DNA from: Paraphaeosphaeria minitans
Lineage: Eukaryota > Ascomycota > Dothideomycetes > Pleosporales > Didymosphaeriaceae
Assembly (NCBI GenBank): GCA_015832175.1
Contig: WJXW01000012.1
Coordinates: forward strand, 1,446,001 to 1,510,000
Direction: 5' to 3'
Length of the DNA: 64,000 nucleotides
Below are positions 13,587 through 26,837 of this stretch, piece by piece; the first letter of the stretch is position 1, and every line of letters starts with the position of its first letter. The notes under the pieces were generated by a model. The model was not told the origin of the DNA, searched no databases, and saw only the letters and a program-made list of their open reading frames with translations. Made by a program: the position numbers and the translations under genes.

Positions 13587-14508
13587 ATGGCCAACGTTTC
13601 CTACCCCAGCTGGAGCCTTGAGGGCAAGGTTGCCGTCGTCACCGGTTCCGGTAAGTTCAACCCTGAATCTATGCTCAACCAGGAAAGCTCTAGCACGCTA
13701 ATACATTCACAGGCCGTGGCATTGGCAAGGAGATGGCTCTTGAGCTCGCTCGTCGCGGTTGTAGCGTCGCTGTCAACTATGCCAACGCAAAGGAAGCCGC
13801 CGAGGAGGTTGTCAAGCAGATTGAGGGCATGAAGACCGGCGCTAAGGCCATCGCCATCAAGGCCAACGTTGCCGACGTCAAGCAGACCCAATACCTCATG
13901 GACGAGGTCGTCAAGCAGTTCGGCAAGCTCGACATCTGCTGCTCCAACTCCGGTGTTGTGTCTTTCGGACACTTCAAGGACGTCGAGGAGGCGGAGTACG
14001 ACCGTGTTATGCAGATCAACACCCGTGGACAGTTCTTCGTCGCCAAGGAGGCGTACAAGAGGATGTCGGTTGGTGGCAGGATTATCCTTATGGGATCCAT
14101 CACTGGCCAGGCTAAAGGTGTACCCAAGCACGCTGTCTACTCCGGCTCCAAGGGTGCGATTGAGACCTTCACCAGGTGCATGGCTATTGGTATGTTTTCT
14201 CATCGTCTTCAACCCCCAGATCTATCATTGACAGTTGCACAGATGCTGGCGAGAAGAAGATCACTGTCAACTGCGTCGCACCCGGTGGTATCAAGACCGA
14301 CATGTACCACGCTGTATGCCGCGAGTACATTCCTAACGGCGAGAACTTGTCCGATGACGAGGTCGACGTATACGCCGCTACCTGGTCACCGGTCGGCCGT
14401 GTTGGCCAGCCCCTCGACATCGCCCGCGTTGTCTGCTTCTTGGCATCCCAGGATGGCGACTGGGTCAACGGAAAGGTCATTGGTATCGATGGTGCTGCTT
14501 GCATGTAA
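13587..14508 (+). CDS. BRN1: 1,3,8-trihydroxynaphthalene reductase (DHN-melanin)
   Basis: Three exons (13587-13650, 13713-14189, 14243-14508; introns of 62 and 53 bp) encode 268 aa. This is a short-chain dehydrogenase: the nucleotide-binding motif TGSGRGIG is rebuilt across intron 1, an NSG motif follows, then the catalytic Ser of GSITGQ and the YSGSK Tyr-Lys pair, then PGGIKTDM. The protein ends in GAACM. A C-terminal Met is typical of trihydroxynaphthalene reductases, whereas tetrahydroxynaphthalene reductases usually end in Ile. The enzyme uses NADPH to reduce 1,3,8-trihydroxynaphthalene to vermelone in the DHN-melanin pathway and is the target of tricyclazole-type inhibitors. It is a Brn1/Brm2/ThrI homologue, and its position beside CMR1 matches known melanin loci. 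Confidence 0.95.
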
Positions 14509-16037
14509 TTGGGAAATGATATGGTCGTCTAGCATTTCATATTCATCATCTGGCGTTCATATAGCAAGTAGAAAAATTTCATCCCAGGTCTAATCATCAT
14601 CATCAATCATCATGATTATACTCACGTGACATTCTGAACATCTTGGCAAAGAATGTGTGTTCTTTCGTCTCCGCTGGAACCTACAACGTGCGACGTGGCG
14701 TCTCAGTTGCGCTCATGGAGTCGTAATCTTCATGAGATGCAAATGCGTGCTGTTATGTTGCAAATCAATGGCCACAGGCCAGGTGGTTTGAGAGCCTTGG
14801 TGGTGGCAAAATGCAAAAGACGCATCGATGAGCGAACCCAGGCACGAATTGGTGAGTGTAGAGAACCACCTGGGTTGCGTCTCCACGTCCTCCGCAGCGA
14901 CCAGGTTCAAGGATTCACACAGGCCAACCAGTTGTGAACGAATAGATCACATAGTGATATAACTACGTAGGTAATATTTCACTTGGTATGATAGCATGAC
15001 AATTCTTGAGGAGAGTATAGGCGAAGACTGGACTTGGTGTTGTTAGAGCCATGGCAGGGGCCTAGAAAATGTTGCTGTTTTTAGTAACATGCTAACTACT
15101 CCAGGCTTAGCGTGACGCACATGTCGAAGTGGTTGTCCTCGGTCAAGCGTTGCGAAACATCTCTCAAACGTTTCCATTGTTTTACTAATCGAAGGAAATG
15201 TAAAATCGTTACCGAGACCTGATTTTGGGACAAAGGTTGTTGCCTTCGGACACGAATCGATGCGACCAAATGCAGTCCTGGGGACAGGAGCCCCATTACA
15301 TACACAGAACGAGCATCGTTATGCATCGGACTCATCTCATTGGAAGCGCGCCTCGTTCATCTTCGCTCTATGATGACTGTCTGGGTCGATCGGACAGCAG
15401 CCCGACCTTCCAACGCCTACGGACAATTTGTGGCCATGTTTTTCATAATGCTCTTGCATGTCGGAACCGCACGATCGAGACCGCTATGCCCTCATATGAG
15501 TGGGTAACCCACTCACGCTGTGTGCAAGGAGTTTCACTAGTTTTTGATCTCGTCTCGTGATGGATCGGCGGTCAAGCTTTGCGCCTCAGAAGTGTTTAAA
15601 CAAACAACCCAGGTTCCGCACGAAACATACACCAAGCACATCAGATACCTTGCCAAGTCGGACTGGTAGTTACCGACAAGAAACGCCTAAGAATTGCAGC
15701 CTCTATCACCCCTCTGCGACGAAAGACTCAAGATGCGACTGAGAGTTCAGGAATTAATGCTTGGCTCGACCGGATCCAGGAGTTCGTCTTGCCCGAGCTA
15801 TCCCGCATCGAACATGACACTAAGACTCTGTTTGGCGGAAGTGACCTACGCCGGCGGCTAGATGTGCATCATGCCTTTGCTTATATTCGAAGTGCCGGCA
15901 TACAATATGAACGGTACTGCCCAGCCAGCCTGATTCGCAGCTCCTCGTCGTTCATTCCTAATTTCCATAATTAGAACCTAACTTCTTTTCTCTTGTATTA
16001 ATCTTTACACAAACCCCGGAGGTTTCTATTTCTCAAC
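14509..16037. other. Intergenic, no gene seen
   Basis: 1.5 kb between BRN1 and the QTG-repeat protein gene. Open frames are short and unrelated to recognisable families. The last 60 bases form a plausible leader (a pyrimidine stretch and then CTCAACATG) for the downstream gene. Confidence 0.5.
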
Positions 16038-17943
16038 ATGACGTCTGGTACTGTCTCTTCCCTTTTTGTCCTGCTGCTCTGCTGCTCGCGGGCGTTAGCG
16101 CAGCAGCAGGCACAATTCAACCAAGTACTTAATATCGGTGGCGACGTAAGTGTCCTTAACTGCTTGTCTAATTGAAGACAGGTTGCTTACAATTGTAGAT
16201 GTCACTTAATTCTTTCCAATTCCAGGATGGATCGAGGGTGGAGACGCGTTCGCAAAAGCAACAGCAGCTAATCGTTAATCAACAAACGCCTTCCATCTCC
16301 GCCAACCAGGTCACGGGCTCCACCGGTAACCCCTTCGTGGCTCTTCAGCAGACATCCATGGTCATCAGCACTAATGGCGCTACGGATCTCGTCGGAGCAC
16401 AAATCGAGATGGCCATGCCCATGGCAGCACTTCAACAGGCGCGAATTGACCCCGGGAACACATTCGTTGCAATGCTTTCACCCGACAGGCAGACCTGGAT
16501 GATCCAGGAATCGATCAGAAGCATCAACACCACCGACATGACTGTACGCATGGTCAAGCTTCAGACCATTGACGGCGAATACATGATGGTGGGGCGTCAG
16601 ACAGCGGGCACTGAGACCCAGCTCACCCCCTTTGGAAGTGACCGAGCTTCTCAAGTCTCCATCAACGGTACTGGACTTCAGGAGAATGAGTTCCAGGATG
16701 GTTTCCGCATGTCTGTCAAGGCTACTCAACCAATGACGATGAATGTCGACACCAAAAAAGGCATCGACAGCAGCATGTTGACCGCTCTTCAGGGTCAGGC
16801 TTCAGTCAGTGAGTATAACATATGTTTCTAGCCCGAACTGATTGCTAATTTCTCCCTCCAGATGACTACCGCTACTCCGTCACCACCAGCCTTGCTGGCG
16901 TGCAGCCCAATTTGAACCAGCAGGTCACCGTCATCCAGATGCCCCTCAATGCGCAGCGCATCCAAGCAATGATGAAAGCTGCTGGTATCCAGCCCGGCGG
17001 ACAGGTTTCTCTTGGTGTCGCACAGCGCAAAGTTCTTGGAAACCCTGGTGGTGCCACCAACATGGCACCTGCCCAACTGGCGCCTCAGAAACGCGGTCGT
17101 GATGCTTTCAGGTCTGCCCTCGCTCGCCGCCAGACTGATGCCACAACAGGTCAGACCGGACAGACTGGACAGACTGGTCAGACTGGTCAGACTGGTCAAA
17201 TTCAAACTAGTCAGACTGGACAGACTGACCAAACTCAAGCCGGTCAGACTGGTCAAACTCAGACTGGTCAGACTGGCCAAACTCAGACCGGACAGACTGG
17301 TCAAACTCAAACCGGACAGACTGGACAGACTGGACAGAATCAAACTGGACAGACTCAGACCGGTCAGACTGGACAGACTGGCCAAACTCAGGTCGATCCG
17401 ACGACTGGACAGTCAAATCAGCAAGGTACTACTGGACTACCGACCCAGCAAGGCACTGGCCAACAGACTGGACAGACTCAGCAGGGCACTCCCACCACCG
17501 GGAACAACCCTGTTGCCTCCCAACTCCTTCTTGAGCCTACCTTCACCCCGGTTCAGGCCAACCTCGTTCTCGACACCGTAAACATGCGCGTTGCCTTCCC
17601 TGTCTCCCAGCTCGACGGTGAATACATCCTCACCATGCAGACAGGCGGTGCTGCTGGCGCTGCTCCTGCCGCTCCTGCCGCTCCTGCCGCTCCTGCCGCT
17701 CCCGCTCCCGCTCCTCCAGCCGAGGCTCCCCAGCCCGAAGCCGCCAACGGCACCGCACCCGCCGAGCCCAAGATGAAGCGCCAGGATGCTTCCACAGACA
17801 CCAACCCTGCCAAGGGCCAGGTTTTCATCACCATGCGCGAGGTCAACCGCATGGTGGAGACGGCGATGTATGGTGGCCAGGCGCCAATCTCTAAGATGAT
17901 GAGCGAGTACGTCAAGGCCAACAACGGCACTGCTGCTGCTTAA
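16038..17943 (+). CDS. Secreted repeat protein with Gln-Thr-Gly tract, unknown function
   Basis: Three exons (16038-16145, 16199-16808, 16862-17943; both introns 53 bp) encode 599 aa. Exon 1 gives a clear signal peptide: a hydrophobic stretch SSLFVLLLCC ending in RALA before QQQ. Residues about 37-330 are a Gln/Met/Thr-rich region without Cys in which DGEYM-type segments recur (compare DGEYMM near residue 160 and DGEYIL near 493), suggesting diverged internal domains. Residues about 333-452 are an almost pure QTG/GQTGQT array, and about 502-527 a Pro-Ala run. Two Lys-Arg pairs (PQKRG and MKRQD) could be Kex2 sites. No GPI-type hydrophobic tail is present. I do not recognise a family. A role at the cell surface or in the extracellular matrix is inference from composition. 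Confidence 0.82.
17150..17480 (+). repeat. In-frame CAGACTGGT-type coding repeat
   Basis: A 9-bp unit encoding Gln-Thr-Gly, with AAACTCAGACC variants encoding QTQT, is repeated roughly 35 times inside the secreted protein gene. Synonymous changes between units (GGA, GGT, GGC) show that the frame has been kept while the array drifted. Such arrays often differ in length between isolates. Confidence 0.85.
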
Positions 17944-18690
17944 ACAGTCTTCACGAGTTAGGGTAGAATCAGCGGTGCGCTGAGTCGCGTCTTAGGCGGT
18001 GGCGTGGCCTGACTCGGCCCGACGCAGAAAACGGAACTCGGGCAGGGTATGGAGACGTTGGAAGGTTGGAGATGCCCGGTATTTGTATGGAGAGGGGTGC
18101 TTGGTTCAATAAACTCAGGTCCAATGGGCCACTTCAAGCGTCGTTTATGTGCTTTTCCACATCCCACCGCTCATGCTGGTACCGTACGGTTTCCAATCAC
18201 GTCGCGCCAATGAAAGCATCCTTGAAGACCTTACCAGGACCAAAAATTTCCCGTCTCCCGCAGCGAGCGAGCGTTCAAATCAGTGTCGCAAACATGTTGC
18301 GGAAAACGACTCCATCCCTCTTCAACTTCGAAGAAGGGGAGGGCATTAACACCTGGTAATTTTTATGACCCACTCAACCCGTTCAGTGATATAATGTACG
18401 CTTGTGAACTATTCCTGGAGAGCTAGTTTATTCAATTGCTGTACGCGTGTAGGGCTTATATATGGATATGTGCTACTTTAATTCAAGTGTTCGTCTTAAG
18501 GTTAGAACTCAGCTAAAAAAAATGGTACCGCTGACCTATAAGTCTCTCATATACACTTGTTCTTTCGAAAGTTGCTGTTGGGATTGCGCACGCAGTGACC
18601 CTGGAATAGAAAGTCAGGATCGGGACGAGAACTTTCCAATATCGCCAGCAAAGCTCAGTCTTGGTGGGCTGTGGGAATGACTACAGGACC
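17944..18690. other. Intergenic, no gene seen
   Basis: About 750 bases after the QTG-repeat protein gene. I see only short open frames without protein-like content. The 3' end of that gene presumably lies in the first 150-200 bases. Confidence 0.4.
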
Positions 18691-18699
18691 GAACATGTA

Positions 18700-19300
18700 G
18701 TTGTAGGTCGGGAATGTGATTGACGCAATCATTTCGCGTTTCTGAATTAAGCAGGCAACGTATCCTTGTCAAGCTAACCACAATCACATCGATATCCTCC
18801 CAGATCCTCCTCCGGTTGTGCTGACCCTTCAAGTCTTTCCGGCTCCTCGTTATCCCGGTATAGATCTTGTAACAATTCGTGTTCCTCGCCGGTAACCCCG
18901 TCACTATCTTCTCCAGCGCATCAATGCGTCCCTTCGCTAGGAAATGGTTGTCCCTCTGGGAAAACACCTCATCACTTGTGTTCCTCAAGCACCCACGATC
19001 TAGGGAAGTTCATCCCTGATGATTTCCTCTGTCTTGTTGCACCACTTCCATATTTCTTCATCGTCATTGTCTTGTTTGACGACGTCCTCGACCTGGACAG
19101 TTGCCCAAATGAACGACAGGTCGTCACTCCACACCTCCCGAAATACGGCATCTCCCTCATTAGGAGTCTCGCCAAAGCACAATCTGCAATTGGCGAAACG
19201 TCCGCGAAGCAAGACGTAGATTCGCGATGTCTGAGGAACCGAGGCAAGACAGCAGCTATGAGACGATCAGGAGGAGCGCTAGCCTCATCAGATACAAGTG
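18700..19300 (-). pseudogene. Decayed F-box-type gene
   Basis: On the minus strand, around 19180-19290, one frame reads like the second half of an F-box (SSDIANLRLASRTFRQL), preceded by a short hydrophobic run and an in-frame TAG. Downstream, another frame (about 19000-19175) reads like a coding segment rich in Trp, Asp and Glu. A third frame (about 18690-18988) carries further protein-like sequence (ALEKIVTGLP). No set of splice sites I can see joins these without stops, so I read it as a frameshifted and interrupted remnant. Lineage-expanded F-box genes are common in these fungi. A real gene with introns I have missed is possible. Confidence 0.35.
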
Positions 19301-19446
19301 TAGACTGCAACACCGTTGATTGGTCAAATTTCGAGGCCGGGGATCCGCTCTCCATGTTGGAGCATCGCCGCAGCGTAGACATCGCAGAATGGACATAGAT
19401 CCTACTGTATGCTTGCTATCTAGTATATTTATGGTCGTGCACTCGA

Positions 19447-21519
19447 CTATCGCCTTCTCCCTGAACCTCCACCTGCGCCTCCCTCCTTGTCAGCCAAACT
19501 AACAACCTCACCAATGCCCGCAGCCTCCTGTTCATCCTCCAACGCGCGGATCTCCTCCCTGCAATCCCACCACTTCTCTTCCGCACGATCGAACGCCGCC
19601 TTCTTGATCTCTTTGGGCGTCTTGGTCTGACCGGCAGCCCCGTAGGACATCTCGTCCAATATGACATTCTGCCAAGCCTCCGACGTGCGCTCGTAGAACG
19701 CGCGGCGAGACTCGAAAGGCCGCGGGTGAGGCAGAGTATCCGTGAGCGCGGAGATCTCCTCGGTCGTGCCGATGTCTTCTTCGGGCTTGGTCGGGACAGC
19801 GACAGGGGAATCGGTGACGCTGGTGGGAGCGGTGGAGGCCGCGGCGAATTTGTCTTCTTCGTCGTCTTCTTCTTCATCGGAGTACTCGTCGTCGTCGTCT
19901 TCGTCAGAGTCGGCTTCGACGTCGCTGCCTTGCCAGTCTTCCAGCTCGCGCCTGAAAATCTCGACAACGCCGTCGAGATGGTTCAGGTTCAGTGACCAGA
20001 GCTCGTCGAAGGTGAACTCGCGGTCACCCTTTTCAAAGGTGCCTCCGTAGATGTATAGTGTGTCGCCCTGCACGGTCAGTGCCGCGTTGAAGCGGGGATG
20101 CGGAAATTCGTAAAGGCGCGGCTTCTCCGGGCGACTATCTTCTTCCTCATCATCCTGCTCCTTTTCTTTCTGCTCCCCTTCATCGTCAGAGGTGGGCATC
20201 GCGACGCCGCCAGCTCTCATTTCGAGGGCCTTGAGGTTGGCAAGGAGTTCTTCCTCGTCGGCTCTCGCACGGTCGCGGCGGCTGACGTTGGCTTGTTGAG
20301 CAACCTTCTTGTTGGCGTTCGCTTTGGGACGACGCAGGTTGAGAGGCATGTAGCGGTTGCGCTCAATGTTCCACACGTAGAGCTGGTTGAAAAACTCGGA
20401 GTCGATGCCTTCCTCGCTCTCCTCTACATCGTGCACACCCCCGAACATGATGCCGCGACCTTTGTGGAAGGCCATTGTTGCGCCTGCACGGGCCGGGCTC
20501 GGGGTATTTGCAGGACGCTTGCGGCGTTCCCACGATACCGTTGGCAGCGTGGTGGAGGGTAGATCGGCGGGTGGAGGAATGATGCGTATGAACCAAGTAT
20601 CTTCGTGTACTTTGGGTTTTAACACCATACGCGTAGCTCCACCTCCACCACTCTGCTGCTTCTTGCCCTTGACTTGCTGCTGCTTCCCACCAGCGGCTGC
20701 CTTGACGCGAGAGTAACCCCCATACAGAACAGCGCCTTGCTCATGCGGAAGTAACGTGAAGCTCGACCGCGGATCAGGAACAGCGCGCGCGGATTGCAGT
20801 TTCGGCGTGTGCCAGACGAAGTTGACGCAATCATATATCCAAATATCGTTGAGGTATTTCGTTGTGGCAGAAGTATCCTGGAAGCCACCGAAAAGAATGA
20901 TGTATTGTTTGAACCCGACCATACGATGCCCACTCCTCGCTGGTGGATTCTGCGCCTTGCCCTTCACCTCGATACGCGTCCACTCGCGGCTCTGTGGATC
21001 CAATTTCCAGAAATCGTTATAATGGTAGAACGTCCCCTGTTTTGGAGAGCTGAATTCGCCACCAAACAAGTATATTTCTTTCGTGTTTGCGGCCCTACAC
21101 CACGCGTGTCCAGAACGTGGATAAGGCGAATTAGGTGACGTGACCTTGCTCCAGAGGTCTTTCTTGATATTGTAAACATACAAGTCGCTGTAGAAATTGA
21201 CCACAGCACCGTTGTAGTATTCGCCACCGTACAGGAAAAGCTCGTTGTCGTTTACTGGGTTGCCTATCATCAGACTTGAGGCTCTCGCTGATGGTGGGTC
21301 GCAGGGCATCTCGGTGATGGCGAGGTACTGTTCCTGCTCTTTTGCGTATTGCGCGAGAACTTCGTCGAGATCTACGGACTCGGCATCGGAGTCCACATCT
21401 TTGTTCTTGGTCGCTATCTTCTTGTCTTTCTTGCCGGATTTCTTCTCTTGCTTTGCTGCCTTTGCTGCCTTGGCGGCGGCTTTCGTGTCCGTTCCCTTCT
21501 TCTTCTTGTCTTTTGCCAT
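19447..21519 (-). CDS. KEL3: Kelch-repeat protein (Kel3/KLHDC4 family)
   Basis: A single exon of 690 aa. The N-terminus (residues about 2-50) is a Lys/Ala-rich charged region. Kelch repeats follow to about residue 420, with several LFGG/LYGG doublets and the conserved downstream Tyr and Trp. A long acidic Asp/Glu region comes next, and the last hundred residues match the small conserved domain (DUF4110) found in this family (RPFESRRAFYERTSEAW and a KWWDCR segment). Yeast Kel3 and human KLHDC4 share this layout; their precise role is poorly defined and they are cytoplasmic. Length and architecture are complete. It is divergent from the proline iminopeptidase gene, with 485 bp between the start codons. 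Confidence 0.92.
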   Translation of the reverse strand: MAKDKKKKGTDTKAAAKAAKAAKQEKKSGKKDKKIATKNKDVDSDAESVDLDEVLAQYAKEQEQYLAITEMPCDPPSARASSLMIGNPVNDNELFLYGGEYYNGAVVNFYSDLYVYNIKKDLWSKVTSPNSPYPRSGHAWCRAANTKEIYLFGGEFSSPKQGTFYHYNDFWKLDPQSREWTRIEVKGKAQNPPARSGHRMVGFKQYIILFGGFQDTSATTKYLNDIWIYDCVNFVWHTPKLQSARAVPDPRSSFTLLPHEQGAVLYGGYSRVKAAAGGKQQQVKGKKQQSGGGGATRMVLKPKVHEDTWFIRIIPPPADLPSTTLPTVSWERRKRPANTPSPARAGATMAFHKGRGIMFGGVHDVEESEEGIDSEFFNQLYVWNIERNRYMPLNLRRPKANANKKVAQQANVSRRDRARADEEELLANLKALEMRAGGVAMPTSDDEGEQKEKEQDDEEEDSRPEKPRLYEFPHPRFNAALTVQGDTLYIYGGTFEKGDREFTFDELWSLNLNHLDGVVEIFRRELEDWQGSDVEADSDEDDDDEYSDEEEDDEEDKFAAASTAPTSVTDSPVAVPTKPEEDIGTTEEISALTDTLPHPRPFESRRAFYERTSEAWQNVILDEMSYGAAGQTKTPKEIKKAAFDRAEEKWWDCREEIRALEDEQEAAGIGEVVSLADKEGGAGGGSGRRR

Positions 21520-22004
21520 GATGTGCTAGCCTATCTTTTTTTTTTTGGGACGGGGATGGCTCTAAGGAAATGTTTTGCTGTTGGCCTCGCCACACATAGG
21601 CCAATTCCTGTATTTGAGAACTGCAAAGTTCGTCGACCTTCCGATGACGGCTGATGCTGCCGGAAATGTTTTATACAGAAGATTCCGGTGCAAAGACGCC
21701 CAATGCTCTGGTGTCTTTGGCCCGAATGATGGATTGCACGTGGCAGTCGCACGCTCACGACTTTTAAGCAGCAGGCTTCCCCCGCTATTTTTTTAGAGAG
21801 GCCGTCCCGCTTACCGCATTGGTGATGGTGTTCCCCACCCCTTATCGATTTATCACCACACCGTTGGTGCCTGCTCTACATGCACTGTTTGCGACCACAG
21901 CATAAACAAGTTCAGTCCGCGATCCTAGAACAATAGCCCGTGCCATCTAAGAAAATCACGAGCAAGCTCAGTAATTCTTCCTGTCAACGCTGGAAAACGA
22001 CAAC
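21520..22004. promoter_or_regulatory. Divergent promoter region KEL3 / proline iminopeptidase
   Basis: 485 bp separate two start codons that point away from each other, so both promoters must lie here. There is a short poly-A/T run just upstream of the KEL3 ATG (21535-21546). I cannot assign specific factor sites. Confidence 0.5.
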
Positions 22005-23694
22005 ATGATTCAGGCCGCCAAGATTCTCGAGCAGCGCAGCCATCTCGTCCCAGGCAAGCTCAGAGTAACAGAGCACTTTTTTCAAGTGCCTCGCGGTACG
22101 TAAGCTCGAGGCATAATAAGCCCTAGATATTAGGCGCTAGCAGTATCTGAATTCCAGCTATCAATCATATACCTCAAGCCTATTATATATATCTCCCCTC
22201 TCCTTATTTTCCGTCTCTTCACAGCATAGGCTTGTCACTGACCTGTAACCCGCATTCTAGACTACTCCAACCCCTCTCTCGGCACAATCCAACTCTTCGC
22301 CCGCTCGGCCCGCAAGCTCTCCAAACCCGCAGACTACACCACCTCAGAAGACCCTGCAAAATCGCAGCTCCCATGGCTCCTCTACCTCCAAGGCGGCCCG
22401 GGCTTCGAATGCGCACCGCCGCAAGACAGCAAGTGGTCGTCGTTCCTCCTCGACAAGGGCTACCAGATCTTGTCCATGGACCAGCGCGGCACCGGCCTTT
22501 CCACTGCCATCTCCCAGTCGTCGCTCCAGCTCCGCGGCGACGAAAAAGTCCAGGCCGAGTACATGAAGCACTTCCGAGCGGACAACATCGTCCGCGACGC
22601 AGAGGCCATCCGCAAAGCCCTCACCGCGGACTACCCCGAGGACAAGAAAAAGTGGAGCATCATCGGCCAGAGTTTCGGCGGGTTCTGCTCTGTCACGTAC
22701 TTATCGCTGCACCCCGAGGGGCTCAAGGAGGCGTTTGTGTTCGGCGGGCTGCCGCCACTGACAGGCGGGCCTGACCAGGTTTACGATAGGTAGGTATATT
22801 TGCCGGCTTCAAAACCGCCATGGATAGCCCTCTACAGTACTAATGTTTTGCATACAGGTTGTACCCCCGGCTCGAGAAGCGAAACCAGCAGTACTACGCC
22901 AAGTACCCCGAAGATGTAGAACGGGTGCGCCGCATCGTCAAGCTGCTGAGCCGCTTCGGCGACGAGACGGTGCGCGTGCAGGGCGGCGAGGGCCATTTGA
23001 GCGCAGCGCGGTTCCTCCAGCTGGGCATCGGTTTCGGAGCCCACAGTACGTGCACCGCCCCATCCCCTCCTCCCCCTTTGCAACCGCGCCCACATGCACG
23101 CTGACACGCAACCCAGGCGGCTTCGACGGCGTGCACGCGCTCGTCCTCCGCGCAGACAACGACCTCAGCCTCTTCGGACACCTCACGCGCCCGACGGTGC
23201 TGCACATCGAGCGCGCGCAGTCCTGGGACACCAACGTCATCTACGCGCTCCTCCACGAGGCGTGCTACTCCCCCGCCAGCACGTCCAACTGGTCCGCGCA
23301 CCGCCTCCAGGAGAAGTATCCCGCGTTCCACCACGAGAGCACTGTGGCCGACCCTACCAAACCCGTCTTCTTCACCGGCGAGATGATCTACCCCTTCATG
23401 TTCGACACGTACCCGGAGCTCAAGAAGCTCAAGACGGTGGGCGAGCTGCTGGCGCAGGAGGCATGGGGCCCGCTGTATGATGTCGAGCAGCTCAAGAAGA
23501 ACGAAGTGCCTGTGTACGCAGCGACGTACTTTGATGACATGTATGTGGACTTTCAACTGAGCACGGAGACGGCAAGGACGATTAAAGGATGCAAGACGTA
23601 TGTGACGAACGCGATGTATCACAATGCCCTGTCTGCGAAAGCAGAGGATGTGCTGAAGGCGATCTTTGAGCTGAGGGACGACGTGATTGACTAA
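22005..23694 (+). CDS. Proline iminopeptidase (alpha/beta hydrolase, family S33)
   Basis: Four exons (22005-22095, 22261-22789, 22858-23045, 23117-23694; introns of 165, 68 and 71 bp) encode 461 aa. The oxyanion-hole motif GGPGF, the DQRGTG motif and the nucleophile elbow GQSFGG are typical of prolyl iminopeptidases (EC 3.4.11.5), which release N-terminal proline from peptides. The expected late acid and base are plausibly the Asp residues in FDDMYVD and the His in AMYHNAL. There is no signal peptide, so it is probably cytosolic. Joining the exons restores the frame exactly at each GT..AG pair. It converges on the monooxygenase gene, with only 47 bp between stop codons, so the 3' untranslated regions probably overlap. 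Confidence 0.9.
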
Positions 23695-23741
23695 ATGGGC
23701 ATGGTATTTGGTAAAGTGTGGTAGGCTAGATCACGTGGCCT

Positions 23742-25789
<2,048 letters not shown>

Positions 25790-26837
25790 ATGCCACGAGC
25801 TTGGGCCTCCACTGCGAGGCAGCCGCCTCCGGTGGAAGGCGAGAAGCCTGTTACAGTGCTGGTCACTGGATTTGGGGTGCGCCATCCCTGCATTGCTTCA
25901 TGCCTTGTGGAAACCATTTCCGTCTGCACCATCTTCCTTGCTCAACATTATTTTGGTCAAGATCATCTTGGTCAGCATCCTTTTGGTCAACACCTTGGTC
26001 AAAAACCAGCATTGCCACCATCACCTCACCAAACACCCCTCACATGACCCGCGATCCAACCACAAGAACACTCTCTGACTCCTCTAGCCCTTCCTCGAGA
26101 AATTCCCCCGAAACTCCAGCTGGGAAATCGCCTCGACCCTCCCCGCCCTCATTCCGTCCTCCCCCACCAACCCAACCCCAATCCACATCCACGTCCACCA
26201 CAAGCCCATCCGCGTAGCCTACAGCAACGTCGTCGACCTGGTCCCCCACCTCCTCCCCCCGGGCAGTCGCCAGCATCCTGCGCCCGACATAATACTGCAC
26301 ATCGGGCTCGCCGCGGGACGCACCTTCTACACGCTCGAGCAGGGCTCCCACGGCCGCGGCTACGGCAAGATCCCCGACGTGGACGGCGAGAAATTCGCCG
26401 ACGAGGACGCGCAAGCGAGGTTCCCCGAGGAGATATTCCCGCCGGTGCTGCAGACCAGCTTCGACACGGCGGACGCGCTGACGCGGTGGAGGGAGCTTCT
26501 CGGGTACGAGGATGCTGGGTTGGAGGATGGGCGTGGCGGGGCGCCCGACGTGAGGATCAGCCCTGATGCTGGGAACTTCATGTGCGGGTTCATCTACTAC
26601 AACAGTCTGGCGCAGTACTACGAGAAGAAGGAGGACGAGCGGCCAGTGGCGTTTTTGCACGTGCCGGACTTGAGTCACAGCGAGGAGAAGCTGGCGACGG
26701 GGAGGGAGGTCGCTGTTGCGCTGATCAAGGCCTTGGTGGAGAGCAGGCGGCAGGTGGGTGTTGTGGATGGGAGTGCGCGTTTGGCGAAGAAGCAGCAGGG
26801 GCGGGAGGTTGCTGGGATGGACGTGAACTTCATATGA
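25790..26837 (+). CDS. Pyroglutamyl-peptidase I-like (family C15)
   Basis: Two exons (25790-25876, 26088-26837; intron 211 bp) encode 278 aa. Joining them rebuilds the family N-terminal motif VTGFG-PF exactly at the junction. The catalytic Cys is in DAGNFMCGFIYYNSL and the catalytic His in AFLHVPDL. The enzyme removes N-terminal pyroglutamate from peptides. It is longer than bacterial enzymes (about 215 aa) because of an extended middle (residues about 95-165), as usual for fungal homologues. The donor GTGCGC is weak, and the intron contains several TTTTGGTCA-like repeats, so splicing efficiency is worth checking. No signal peptide is seen. Confidence 0.85.

Noticed and set aside
22232..22774. 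180-codon Arg/Pro-rich plus-strand frame
   Set aside because: Alternative frame of the proline iminopeptidase exon 2, with no family resemblance.
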